DNA of 64,000 nt. It comes from Macrotis lagotis. Its lineage: Eukaryota; Chordata; Mammalia; Peramelemorphia; Peramelidae. Positions 24,627-36,577 of the stretch are shown in pieces (position 1 is the first letter of the stretch; the number at the start of each line of letters is the position of its first letter). The translations under genes were made by a program, and so were the position numbers. The DNA lies in contig NC_133663.1 in assembly GCF_037893015.1 (NCBI RefSeq), forward strand, positions 141,715,128 to 141,779,127. The letters run 5' to 3'. A model generated the notes under the pieces. It did no database searches. It had not been told where the DNA came from and saw nothing but the letters and a program-made list of their open reading frames with translations.

Positions 24627-24699
24627 TTAATTCTGCCCCTTAAATTTGTTAAGGTTGATGAAGAGTTCTCTTGCTATATCTTTCTGAATTAAAAGGAAC

Positions 24700-24965
24700 C
24701 ATATAGTGAGATGGCAGCTCAGTGATACAGTGGATAGAAAACAGGAACTATATTCAGGAAATACTTCAGTCAAATTCAGTTTTAGAAATTTTCTTACTGT
24801 TCGACCTTGTGCAAGTTTTTTAATTTCTGTTTTCTTCATTTATATCCATTTGAAAATGGAGATAAAACTAATACAGCTTTGAAGAGGATGTGAGTATCAA
24901 AGAAGATATTGAAAAGAAGTCTGTGGCACACAGTAGGCATTATATAAATGTTATTTTATTTTTGA
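24700..24965 (+). repeat. MAR1/MIR-type SINE, plus strand
   Basis: Begins GAGATGGCAGCTCAGTGATACAG with GGATAGAAAACAGG, then CTGTTCGACCTTGTGCAAG and AAAATGGAGATAAAAC, and ends at CAGTAGGCATTATATAAATG. Diverged. Confidence 0.7.
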
Positions 24966-25169
24966 CTATTACTTTTGTTATTAGAAAAATGAAAAATAAG
25001 GAGAAAAAGGAGGAAGAGGAGGAAAAACTTGAATTTAATGGGGGACATTTGATTTAGAGAAAAGTCTTAAGAGAACATGATGCTTGAATTTGAAGGCATA
25101 TCACATGGAAGAAATATTGTAACTATTTTGTTTGGATCCAGAAGTGCTAAAAACAATTAAGTAACTAAT

Positions 25170-25470
25170 CAATGATTTATTTAGTGTCTGTGGGAACACA
25201 AAGACAAATTTGAATCCGTTCCTTCCCTGAAGAAGTTTATATTCTAATGGATAGATTTTTATTCAGCATAAGGGGAAGAAAATTAACTTCCTTGTCGTCT
25301 GTCAGTATATAAACATTTATTGTGACTGCTATGTATCAAGAACTGTGCTAAACTATGGAAATACAAAGAAAGATAAAAAGTAATCTCTGCTCAACACCTA
25401 ATGGGATAGGGGATGATAAAATAATAAAATTCATATGTATAAAAACTACATACAGGATTAGATAAGACTA
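25170..25470 (+). repeat. Two tandem remnants of an ancient 'AACATTTATTxxxTGCTATGT' repeat
   Basis: The segment 25300-25460 (AAACATTTATTGTGACTGC, AAGAACTGTGCTAAACTATGG, GGAAATACAAAG) and the piece at 25170-25260 (TTCCCTGAAGAAGTTTATATTC) resemble the widespread ancient mammalian repeat with 'TGCCAGGCACTGTGCTAAGC', of CR1/L2-type origin. The family name is uncertain. Confidence 0.45.
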
Positions 25471-25605
25471 AATCAAAAAGAAGATATTTGAAGTGAAGGA
25501 GCTATGGAAAGATTTCTTAATATGGAGAAATGTCTTTGAAGAAAGAGGTTACCTATATAACCAAGTATCATCAAGCAGAGATCATAAAAGAACTTATCAG
25601 TGTTG

Positions 25606-27028
25606 TCATCCCGGCAGGGGCCCATCCGGCGCGGCAATGTGGTAGGAGCTGGGCTGGGAACTGCTGGGCGCTTCGGTTGTGGTGCTGCTGCTCCGCTGCA
25701 TCCTCTGCCTCCGGGAGCAGTGGTCGGGGTCCTCCCGCCACCGTGACAGCCCTTGCCAGGACTCCGGCCGGGACCTCGGCCCCAATACTGGCCCCGGCCC
25801 CGACTCCCGGCCGAGCCCTGAACCCGGGTCTGCGTCTCCGGCGGTCAGCGGCCGCAGCCCAGGTAAACTATCAATGGATATTATTTTAGCCGGATTGAAA
25901 TATCTGAAACCAGAAGCTCTTAGAGAAGAAATTGTCAAAGCAGGACTCAAATGTGAGCCTATTACATCAACAAGATTCCTTTAAAAAAAAAAAACTGGCT
26001 CAGGCTTTGCTGGCTCAACAAGGGGAAGTTGAAGAAGGTTTTTTTTTAATTCCCCCAGATCAAGCTTCAGGAAATGCTGATAGTAATCAAACAAACAAAA
26101 CAGACTTTGGAATCTACTGTGGTAAACCCAGCAACCATACAAGTTTAAATGAAGACAAAGATTTTGGTTATAATATGGGTTTGAATCCTCCAGCAGAAGA
26201 TGCTTTAATATACAAGATCTCTTCTGTGCCACTTGGTGGAATGACTCCCACTGACTCACAGAAAGATTATTTCAATGTCATCTAAAGATCCTCCTCTGTT
26301 CTATGGAGTATATCCAGTTTATGATGATGTCCTAGCAAAAAACGAAAGGATTCATGTTTTTGAGGACAAGAAAGAAGCTTTGCAAGCTGTCAAAATGATT
26401 AAAAGTTTTTGATTTAAAGCTTTCTCAAACAGAGAAGATGCTAGAAGTTGGCTAAAGGAATCTGTGATTATTTTCCATCCCCAAACAAAACTTGCTTTCC
26501 TCTCTCTCCAGTGAAAACAGCACCATTTTTTAATCAAGATAGTTTATGCTCACCTGAGTCAGAATCAGTTAACAAAGAGTAAGCAAACAGTTTTAAAAGT
26601 CCTGGTACCCAGGACCTGACTACCAAATCCCGAAAAGCTATTGAGAATGGAGATGAAGTTATGTTTTCAGAACTTATCTGGAATAACCCAGGCTATTTAA
26701 TTGGTTCTGGTGATAACCCAACAGTCATTCAGGAAGGATATAGGTACAATGTCATGCATGTAGCCACCAAAGAGAATCAGTCTTGTATCTGCCAATTGAT
26801 TTTAGACACTTTGGAAAATCCTAAACTTATGTGAATTATGTACACAGATGATGATGAGGTCATGTTGCAAGATCATATTTGCTATATTGTTGACCTTTAT
26901 CTTAACTGGGAAATGATACTTCTTTGTATTTTGCTTGCAAATTTGGAAAGACATATGTGGTTAATGTACTTTCTACCCACCCAATTATAAAAAATTCTAG
27001 AAACATATTTACAAACTCCTAAAGATGT
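25606..27028 (+). pseudogene. ANKLE2: ANKLE2 processed pseudogene, 3'-truncated
   Basis: ANKLE2 (LEM4) is a nuclear-envelope/ER protein that helps envelope reassembly after mitosis. This copy is intronless over what should be several exons. From the ATG at 25637: an N-terminal membrane segment (ELLGASVVVLLLRCI), a Pro/Gly-rich linker, then the LEM domain from codon ~80 (LKPEALREEIVKAGLKC, 25874-26000). Next come DFGYNMGLNPP (~26160), a region with [20 protein letters not shown] (~26310-26370), and the start of the ankyrin repeats ([23 protein letters not shown], ~26700-26780). Broken by a TAG at codon 3 (25643-25645), a frameshift at an A12 run (25983-25994), a TGA at 26410-26412 and more. 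Homology stops at ~27026 inside the ankyrin region, without a poly(A) tail. The GC-rich first 250 bp contrast sharply with the AT-rich surroundings and mark the parental 5' exon. Confidence 0.85.
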
Positions 27029-27242
27029 AAGTTAACCATTATATTTCATAATTGGTTGTAATATTAAAAAAATATTTTATCAGGATGTTGTAGAAAAGAT
27101 CATTGTTCATGCTTGTTCTTTCATGTTCTTTTCAAGTTAAAGAAATAAAAAAGATTATTTGTTACAATACTATCTCTCAATCCTTTTGTTCCACTGTCTC
27201 TAGATGATAAAAAGAGAAGAGAAAGAAAAGGGAACTTGAATG

Positions 27243-27442
27243 GTTTTTCTTTTTCTTGCCATCGCCTATAATCATTCCATTTACTCTTAGGTGCAGATCT
27301 ATTTTTTCCTTGCTCTTCATCTTCCTTCCAGTCATTCCAGTTAACCTTTATAACAGAGAAGACTATGCCATAACATTGAATAAATGCATTGTTTTCTGTA
27401 AGAAACAAAAGATACGCAAATAATGAATTCACAACCTAATAT
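27243..27442. repeat. Diverged unclassified repeat, copy a
   Basis: Shares an ordered series of words with 28783-28988: TTTACTCTTAG, CTTTATAACAGAGAAGAC, CCATAA(C/T)ATTGAATAAAT and GAATTCACAACCTAA. Same orientation, ~1.54 kb apart. The 103-codon minus frame at 27121-27432 overlaps it and is not recognised. Confidence 0.75.
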
Positions 27443-28780
27443 GACTCAAAAAACAGTAGATAAAATGCTGATGATGTTTGTAATGAATAATGGTTAAGGT
27501 TTGATAGGATGCCAATAAAATATTTTCCATGTTTTCACGTGAAAGCCTTATAACTCTCTTCCAGACTTATACATTTTATGATTTGCTGATACTGGTGATC
27601 CTAGAAATCTATTAAAGAAAGATAGCTCTGTTTTTTGAAATTAGAAGGAAAAAATTCCTAAGGTCAGTCATTAGGGAGGTTTTTTCTGCCATTTTTTTAA
27701 GTAATCATGTACAAATAAAAAAAAAGAAATTAAAAAAGTTATGTTTAGTTATTTTGCTCAAAGTTTATTTTATAGAAGATATATTACATTGTGGTATCTC
27801 TAAGCTTTTAATTGTAGTAAAGTTGTCACCAGACAATGAAAAAAAAAAACCCAATAAACACATACCTCACCAAGCATTCAAACTGTAAGTCTGTAAGAGT
27901 ATGACTAAGAATGTTAACCACTCTGATCAAGTGGGATGATGTTTTGAGCAAGAACTATATCACAAAATTTCTGAGAGATAAGATAATGAAAATAAAATAT
28001 TTTGCAATATAACATATATATATATATATATATATATGTGCTAATTTTAGACTGTTTCCCAGTGGGTGATTAAAACTCTGAAGTTCATTCACTTTTATAG
28101 TTATACTTTCTAATCCCCACAGGTATATTTCAAATTAATCGTGAGCCAATATACTTGTTTCAATTTAAAGGCATTAGTTAATATATTTTAATATCAATTA
28201 TAAACCCTTATTTCCTTAAGCTAGAGTTTACTCACACATATTCAAACTGTGTTCAGGGGAAAACTTGGACCCAAACCTAGAGGAAATGGCAATGATTAAT
28301 ATATGTAGGGAAAACATTTTGCAAGGACAACTCATGACTCTTAATCTACATGACCTCCATGTCATTTCCTTTTAGAAAATACTCATAAAGCTGTCCCTTA
28401 GGTTCTGTGCTAGATACATATCCCATCTGGGCTCCTAGGTTCTCCTATTGCTGTTTCTTCTTCATTTTCAAAGAAGACAAATATCATCATAAAGAAATGT
28501 CTAAACTTGCCAGTAAATTGGATGTAAGTGAAACAGAGTATTACAAAATCATTAATACCACTCTCTCAGAGTCACAAGTTCAGTGCCAAGTCAAAAGTTA
28601 AGATGACTAGAAAATGCCAAGTACACAAGGGATGATATGGCATCTTTAATTCCTTACCAAATTCTTAGTGTTTCTCATCTTCTCTTTCAGCTGCTTTTAG
28701 GGCAATGGAACAAATTGTTCTCATTTGTCCATCCATCTTCACAATCTTAGAGTGAATATCCCCTTACAGAAAAGTTGAGT
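27443..28780. other. Unclassified sequence, TA microsatellite at 28012-28036
   Basis: No supported gene. The only simple feature is a (TA)n run. The 64-codon frame at 28407-28601 shows no domain. Confidence 0.5.
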
Positions 28781-28782
28781 AG

Positions 28783-28988
28783 TTCTTCTTTCTCTTGCTA
28801 TTAGCTATCATCATAGCATTTACTCTTAGATGTACAGCTATTGTAAATGTTGTTCTTATCTTACTTCTATTCACTGAGCTCAGTTGAACTTTATAACAGA
28901 GAAGACCATACCATAATATTGAATAAATATATTGCTTTCTGTAATAAACAAAGGATATCCATATCCTGGAATTCACAACCTAACATTG
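28783..28988. repeat. Diverged unclassified repeat, copy b
   Basis: Partner of 27243-27442 in the same orientation. Small indels between the copies (this copy carries TGTACAGCTATTGTAAATG where the other has GTGCAGATC) indicate an old duplication or two insertions of one family. Confidence 0.75.
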
Positions 28989-31900
28989 CCCTAAAACTGG
29001 TTTTGCCCAATTCCTGTGAAGGTTTTACTATTGTGAGATCAGTGAAGATACTATAATTTTTTTGGAGCTATAGGGAGACTTCTGACTCTAATATAGAGTC
29101 ACAATCACCATCTTAACTGCCTCAGAGCTTGTACTATAGCTACAATTTCTGTAAGTGTTCATAAATACTATACTATGACATTCTCCATAGTTTCCCTAAT
29201 TGGGAAATTACCTTTTCTTACAAAGTTTTTCAAATTCAATTGATTACAATAAATGAAAGGAGCAATAAGGAAATTTGAATTGACACAAAACAGGAAATGA
29301 GTTGGAAAGATTTATATTTTGTTGGATATCATTATCTTTAGATTAGAAAATGCTCAGAGAAAATAGGAGCATCCAGCAAGCACACTTATGTTTTAGCATC
29401 ATCTATGAAATGTAAAAGAATTAGAAGTGGAGTCTTATTTATATACAAAGTTGACCTATAACAGAGACTGTCACTATAGTTTGAAACTCCAAGAATCACA
29501 GATAAGCATGAATCCACATTATATCATTATAGCAGCAATTGCACTTAAATTGAGAATTCCTTTTTGATTTGACCTCTTTACTTCTAAAGACTACTTGACT
29601 GACAAAATCATTTATATCCATGCAGGTATCTTTGATCTTTAGGACTAAGGTTTCCCCTTTCCTTAAATAGAAATCGGTGTTCTTGCCATATCCTCTCAGA
29701 AGGAGGTTAAAAAAAAAGATCCTAACTTTCAATTTGGGAAAACATAAGCAACGAAATGATATGGATAAGTGCTGACAGAAGTCTTGATATTTTGTGAGAT
29801 TCAAATAGAATAATTTTGCATAATTTTTTATTCACTGATTTCTCTTACATTTTACATTGAACCAGATTTTGTTTCCTTAAGGATAATTGTGTGATGATAA
29901 TGTTTTCTTTGAATACAATTCTACCAGATGTTCTTTTTACACAGCAAAGGAGAAATTGTTGAGAAAAAAATAAGTGAGCATGTGTGTGATTGTTGATAGC
30001 CTATATTTATAGACATGGTGAATTACAAATACATTTTGTTCATTGATATTTTTCCCCCAAACTTCAACCAAAAAATGTATAGAAGCACTTTTTAGTATAA
30101 ACAAAACATTTATAATAAGACATGTAATATATTTTCAACTCATATATTAAGTATAAAATAAAATGAAAAAATAGGAAAAATCAATTATTCCAGGCATGCA
30201 TAGACCACTAATTAGATAAGAATGTAAGTTGGAAAGGAGCTTTTTTTACTGAAATTTGTGAAAGTTTCAGGAGTTTGTTGCAGAGACTTTTATATTCTAA
30301 ATATCTTTTCAGCTTATTATATGCAAGTTTCCATAGACTGTCAAAACTCCCTATTAGGAGAATAGTTTTACCAGTGAGAGAAATCAGAATGTAGTTATTT
30401 AAGGATATTTCTTCTCTTTTTAAGAAGATAACTTTAATCACATAGAAATACCTGTAGAACACATTTTTAAGTTTCCTGTTTTATATTAAAAATAAAAAAG
30501 AAGGTTGTATTGTTTAAATGGAAATGTCAGAGCAGGTAAAGTTGCAAATAGCAAAATCTTAAATCTTAGTTGCAAATGATTTTCTGCAGGTCCTATGTTT
30601 AGAAAAATATTTTGATTCAAACAATTAGAAATAACAAGTAAATATTTGAAATGTGGGACATTGAAACCTTGCTGGATTTGCATTCTAAGGGCATTTTATG
30701 TTTAAATTTCTACTCTCAGATATTCCCATGTAAGTTAGTGAACTCTGTATAAGGACAATGTTTCTCTACAGGCTGGAATTTAAAAGCTATTATTTGGTGT
30801 TTTTTTCCCCTTTGTAGTTCTTATCCTTCATTGCTCAGCAAGTACTGACATACAGTAATTATATAGCTGCCAGAGTAAATTCCTTCCCTTTAGGACATAT
30901 ATGTTGATTTATAAGATTTAATATTATCTCTTTTTCCCCTTAGGATATACAACAGAAATTCTTTTGAAAGACTGGGTGAACTAATAAAAACATTCTTCAT
31001 CATCTACCCTCTGTTCTATTAGCTTGCTGTCCTCATTTTCATAATACCTATGTAGAATGAACTGATATGGGATTATAGAAAGTCTTAGCAGGAGGAGATT
31101 AGACCATAGGATAACCTTGATTCTTCTCTTATGTCTCTCTCTGAAGCAGGAGAATGGCAATAAGAAACTTCAGACTTGCATCTAGAGCCATTTTACCAAG
31201 AAATTGGCATGTTCTTTATGCATCAAAGAATGAGGGCAATTGCTTTCCTGAGCCAAATAATCACAGTGGTTCTCACTCATCGGGACAGCAGCCAGATGCT
31301 TTTCAGGGACCAGAGAAAACCAGCAATACCCCAACACATGAATAGATTTTCAGCACTCATCTGCTCTGATGCTAAAATTTCTCACATGTATTCATTATTC
31401 TTATAAGTTACAGTATCAAATGTTAAAACATTATTCCAATAAAGTTAATATATAAAGTCATTATTCATTTTAAAATATTAAGGAATATATATATATATTT
31501 ATAATTCTAGCCATTCCAGCCATATATTTTATTTAATATAAAAATTAAAGCTATCTGTACTTCAACTTCTTGAGTACATGAAATTACTTGTCATAAAACA
31601 TAATGAAAGACATAGTAGTTGTTGAGTGAGAATTTTCCTTTCCATTTTTCATTTTTTCATTTTCTTTACCTATTATAGGAGAAATCATGCAAATACAATC
31701 TTTTTTCCCTGAGCTCTCCTTTGAAAGACTCATATCGGTAATTCTCTACATCAGTAGAAGTGAAATCTTTCCATTTAGAGAGGAAAGACTGTCCACGAAA
31801 ATGACATTTAAAATCCATCGATTTGTCAACTAATACAATGTTCTCAGCACAACTGAATATGTTTTGGTTTGTGATCAAGAAATACATAACAGTTTCATTT

Positions 31901-32404
31901 TAATCATTCTAATTTAGAAAGGGCAGGATAATTTTAAACACTAATATATGTGAGAGAAACCTTGAAGTGAACATTATTCATATTTTAAATGATTCTAACC
32001 TTTAGTATAAGAAAGGATGATAATCACATGTATTGAACTATTTTTTTTTCAGTTGGAGCTGGAAGTTTCACTTGTGGCATTTGGGAGATGGGGTGAAGAG
32101 TAGTGGGAAATTTAAAAATATGTTTTGCACATTTCCAGGTCTGATTGTATTTCATTATAATCTCAATTAAATGCATATATTTCCATTATTGGATGATACA
32201 AGATAATGACTAATACTTTACAACTCCATCTGAAATTATTATTATAATTTTAAAAGATTCCTATGGTATACTTATTAAGACAACTCGGTTTTGACAGAAC
32301 ATTATTGTTGTGATATTAAGAAAGAATAAAGGTTAAGAATTTGAAGACATAATTTGTCAAACTATTTAGCAACTAGAAATACATTTTTACACATTCATCC
32401 ATGT
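28989..32404. other. Unclassified AT-rich region with exon-like minus-strand frames
   Basis: No transposon recognised. Minus-strand open stretches occur at 29804-29496, 30462-30208, 30683-30486 and 31887-31666. The last is bounded by an AG at 31853-31854 and a GTAAAG at 31669-31664, leaving a 183-nt open block. A plus-strand 63-codon frame (31154-31345) follows a pyrimidine tract ending in GCAG at 31147-31150. None matches a protein I know, and nothing shows that any is expressed. Confidence 0.35.
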
Positions 32405-32640
32405 AAGACAGTTCGGTGGTACAGCAGATAGAGGCTTGCACCTAGACCTTTAAAGGCTGAAGTTCAAATTTGATCTTAGAGACTTATCAATTTGACAAGT
32501 CATATATCCTTTATCTCATTTTCCTCATCTGAAAAATGGGAGTATCATAGCAATTATTTCTTAGGTTGCTCTGAGGATTAAATGAGTTACTATTTACAAA
32601 ACATTTGCAACCTTTAAATGCTATTTAAAGGATAATAATT
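32405..32640 (+). repeat. MIR/MAR-type SINE, plus strand
   Basis: AAGACAGTTCGGTGGTACAGCAG, TGAAGTTCAAATTTGATC, TTCCTCATCTGAAAAATGGG, GAGGATTAAATGAGTTAC and CAACCTTTAAATGCTATTT follow in the correct SINE order. Diverged. Confidence 0.75.
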
Positions 32641-35247
32641 ATTGTCACCATTTTCCTCATAATAATATATTCATAGTTTTTTACAGTTTTTGGTAAAATT
32701 GTGTTATTTGGTTTGTGTAAATATACTTTCAATTTAATCATTGCTATCCAACTGCAATCATTAACAATATTCTCATTTGTAATCAAGTTTATATACATTT
32801 AATTTTGTGAAAGAATGCATGCTATATGGGCTGAATGTAGCAGTTATGTACACCCAGAGCACTAGACACAGTAAAGTGATGATAAAAATGGTCCTTCAAT
32901 TTATGGGACCAATTTGATTATTAAATTCTAAGACCTATGCTGTATACATTGGTTATTTTTATTCTCTCACTAGGTTTCTCTAAGTTCCATATGGCCACAT
33001 AAAGTAGTTCATGTGCTTCACATTACTGACACATTGATATGATCAAAAATTACAATAAAAATGATCAAATGTAAACAGGGTCATAAAATTATATAACTTT
33101 GATTTGGTCATTTGGTGTATTAAATTCATCTCTAAAAAGAAAACTTTAGAATAAAATTTTAAGCCTAGCATTATGGAGGAGAAAAATTTGAATATCTATT
33201 ACTAGGATACCTAAATAAAAACCTGAGCAATTGTGAAATTGATGAGAATTCTAGTTATATGACTGTCAATAAAATAAAGTCACAAAGCAATTAAAGAAAG
33301 GTATTACAGGTCCTACAATAACAATAATCACTATCGTATTGTGAGGTTTAGAGAATAGGATATTTTTAAAGGATTATTCATAAATTCTTTTTGAAAACCA
33401 CAAAGAGCAGTTTCATTAATTTACATCAGGTGAAACCACTTATTAGTTTCATAGTCAGCATAAATAGGTTAGTTTCTGAAAACAAGTTTTATCTTGTCCA
33501 TCAAACATAGTATAATTTTTTTTATTGGGGGAGTCATAGGAATAAAAAATGACTCATTCCCTATTATGGAGATCATAATATATGCCATAAATTTAAATGA
33601 AATATATAGTGTTGTCTGGACTATAAGGCTCAGTTTTTTTATTTGAATTTCAGTGACATGGAACATTTAACATGAGCAAATAAATGTCTTTATACATTTA
33701 TCAGACTGAAAAAAATCAAAGAAACAGAATTGTAAAGGTCCTCAGAATCCATTCACTACAAGAAATATCCCATAATACATAGATGACAAAGGTTCATACC
33801 TCTAGTGAAGGAGACCTTGGTATCTCTCAAAGCAGTCAATTCCACATTTGAATAGTTTTAATATAACTGTTATGAAGAGTTTTTATTTTGGTTTTTTAAA
33901 TTTTTGTCCTTTTAAATACTCAAGTGAATTAACACTTTGTTTCATATACTCCCTTTAATGATGAGTACTGGCATCTCATCTATAACTGTCAGTACTCATC
34001 TAGTGAAATTTCTATTTATTGCCTCTGTTAAGTTTGATATCGAAGTTTGACATCAGTGTTCTGTGAATCTTCTTTAATTTCTCCTACACAGACTGTCCAT
34101 GGGTTATTGTTTGTTTTTTTTCCCTTATTTTTGGACTCATATTTCTTTGATGATACTCTTTACTCTGATTCTTCTTTGTGACTTTTATTATATGCATCAT
34201 GAATTGCTTAAATCTACCATGAACCTCCTTGTGTGGGTTATAGTCTGCTTGAATCTACTATGAACCTCTCCAATTCTTCAAAAATGCTTTTGATGTTATT
34301 TTATTCCTCAGAGAGTATATTATTGCCTGACAAATGATCACACAGTGCTATCTGTAGAATATATTCTAAACTTCATCTTATTTCAACTCTACATTTCAGG
34401 TCTCCGCAAGTCAAAGTAGACAGAAAATGAAAAGGATCATTTGGCAAATTTTGATTTTCAAGGTACTCACATACTACAGTGTGGACACCAGAACAATCTT
34501 TTTGTTAACAGTCTCAATCTTCACTTGCCCACTTTTGTTCCCAATATTATTTTCTGGCTTTGGTTCTTGAACTATTTGACTCATTTTTGCGGGTGTTGTT
34601 GCTGTTTTTGCAGATCTTATTCTCTAAGCACTCTATTTCAGGTCTATAACTTCAAAGGAACTTTCAAACAACAAGACACACTAGTCCCTCAAACTGGAAA
34701 GGTTTTGAATAGCACCATGATGCATAGTCTACCATGACTTGAAACCCATGTATAGGTAGATATTAGAAGAAATATACTTCTCAAATATGATAAAGAAAAG
34801 AATCATTATCCATACATCACCAAGAAAACATGAATAACAAATGCTTTAGAAAGGAAAACTTTATTGAAGGTTCACAATAATAGTAACAACAATTTATATT
34901 TTTTGTAGTTTTCTTTTTTATCATGAAGTTTATCATCAATAAACATGTATATTATATGTTGAAAAAAGAGGTTTGAACATTACTTCATGACTTTTACATA
35001 CATTTTGATAATATATTTATTTTTTAAAAGTAGTGAAAATGCCTTGTTTCTATCTTTTTTGAAATTATTCTTCTGTATATTTCATGTTTTATCATTTTTT
35101 TTGTATCTTTATCACTACTCCAACTATTTCCTCACAAGCCCTCCCTTTTAACAAAAAGCCCCCCTTTTAACAATCAATACACTGGCCAAATTTGAAAAAA
35201 AATCTTATTCTATTTTTGTATTTCAATGTCCTTTAACCAAGAGGTTG
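32641..35247. other. Unclassified AT-rich region; perfect 11-bp inverted repeat at 33960-34000
   Basis: No gene or transposon recognised. GATGAGTACTG (33960-33970) and its exact reverse complement CAGTACTCATC (33990-34000) flank a 19-nt loop. Two related ~24-bp words (TGCTTAAATCTACCATGAACC, TGCTTGAATCTACTATGAACC) occur 41 bp apart near 34206 and 34247. The 98-codon frame at 34441-34737 is not recognised. Confidence 0.45.
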
Positions 35248-35259
35248 GTAGAATGTTTT

Positions 35260-35410
35260 TTTTTCTTAGTTTTTTGCAAGGCAATGGGGTTAAGTGGATT
35301 GCCCAAGGCCACACAGCTAGGTAATTATTAAGTGTCTGAGTCCAGATTTGCACTCAGGTACTCTTGACTTCAAGGCCAGTGCTCTATCCACTGAGCCACC
35401 TAGCTGCCCC
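35260..35410 (-). mobile_element. WSINE1-like SINE, minus strand, with target duplication
   Basis: T-rich start, TTTTGCAAGGCAATGGGG, GGCCACACAGCTAGG, TCTATCCACTGAGCCACC and CTAGCTGCCCC. Flanks GTAGAATGTTTT (35248-35259) and GTAGCATGTTTT (35412-35423) are a 12-bp target duplication with one mismatch. Confidence 0.92.
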
Positions 35411-35679
35411 AGTAGCATGTTTTAATAATAATCTTTTGATAAAAGTCATTCTGTTGATCAGAGTTCTAATATCTTAAAAGTTATTTTCATTTATAATATA
35501 GTAGTAATGCAAATTGTTCCCTGCTTCTACTCTTTACTCTGCATTAGTTAATATTTCTCTGAAACTTTGTGTCATACTTGCCATTTCTTATAGCTAAATT
35601 CATAAATCAATATTGTTTGTTAAATGCAGGTCTGCAAACATTTCAAAATAGTAGTTTGAGGTAGACTATACTCATTTTA

Positions 35680-35825
35680 GGTTTTTGCAAGGCAAATGGG
35701 GTTAAGTGGCTTGCCCAAGGCCACATAGCTAGGTAATTATTAAGTGTCTGAGAACGGATTGGAACCCAGGTATTCCTGACTTCAGGGCCAGTGCTTTATC
35801 CACTATGCCACCTAGCTGCCCCAAT
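35680..35825 (-). mobile_element. WSINE1-like SINE, minus strand, with perfect target duplication
   Basis: GGTTTTTGCAAGGCAAATGG, CTTGCCCAAGGCCACATAG, TCTATCCACTATGCCACC and CTAGCTGCCCC. A perfect 13-bp duplication TATACTCATTTTA flanks it (35667-35679 and 35826-35838), indicating a comparatively young insertion. Confidence 0.95.
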
Positions 35826-35838
35826 TATACTCATTTTA

Positions 35839-36349
35839 AACATGTGGAATTATATGATGTCATACAACTAGTAAAAATATCAGTTGTGATTTGAACCAGT
35901 AGCCAATAAGTCACATTATATTCTTGAGTTCAATAAAAAATTTGGGGGTTTCTTCTAGATCTCATGACACTTTGGAAATAATATTTTATCAAGATCTTGG
36001 TACACACTCAGCCTACTCTTTTTCTGGTTATTCAACTTAGCGAGGAAATTTATTATACCATATATGTTGATTGTTTAGTAATATGCTATACCTACTAGTA
36101 TCTCTAAATTTCCCTTAAGACTTCCAACAAAGAATGCGGTATCTATTTTTCAGAACTATGCAAAATCACAAGAAGAATAGGTAATAATTTTTCCTCACAT
36201 TGAAAAATAAATCAATAAAAACTATGACAAATGATGTCAGTCTCTTTTATTAGCCTAAAGGGTTCCTTTTACTGTATACATTGTATATCTAAATGTATAT
36301 CACACTATAGTAAATAAGTATTATCCATCTATTTGGTTATCATGTGTGG
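35839..36349. other. No recognisable gene or repeat
   Basis: AT-rich sequence, no supported open frame. Confidence 0.5.
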
Positions 36350-36577
36350 ATACTTATACTTTCTTTTCTTTTCTTCCTCTGAGTGAGGGATAGCATTGTC
36401 CTTACATAACTAGCTTCCTAGGGTTGTCCTAGATATTAGAAATAATGAAAGGACCTACGCCATCATGTCTGAACAAGTCATAGTGTTGTTAATGTGTACA
36501 ATGTTCTCTTGGTTGTGTTCTCATCACTGAGTATCAGTTCCTGCACTAAATTTATGTTTTCAAGTCATTCCCCAATT
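36350..36577 (-). mobile_element. L1 3' end, minus strand, left part of interrupted L1
   Basis: TTTTCTTCCTCTGAGTGAGG, TAGGGTTGTCCTAG, TACAATGTTCTCTTGG and GTCATTCCCCAATTGAT are the reverse complement of the L1 3' UTR/ORF2 end. It stops at the motif CATTCCCCAATTGAT (36563-36577), where plus-strand L1 begins. Confidence 0.8.

Noticed and set aside
25606..25950. Long frames on both strands in the GC-rich block
   Set aside because: GC-rich DNA has few stops. Only the plus frame starting at 25637 matches ANKLE2; the minus frame and the 25530-25889 frame are shadows.
31154..31345. 63-codon plus frame after a pyrimidine tract and GCAG, considered as an exon
   Set aside because: No donor site in a sensible place, no known protein match; overlapping frames look equally plausible.
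35260..35825. SINEs considered as tRNA genes because of A/B-box-like words
   Set aside because: No cloverleaf fold or anticodon arm, and the sequence matches a dispersed SINE with A-tail and target duplications.
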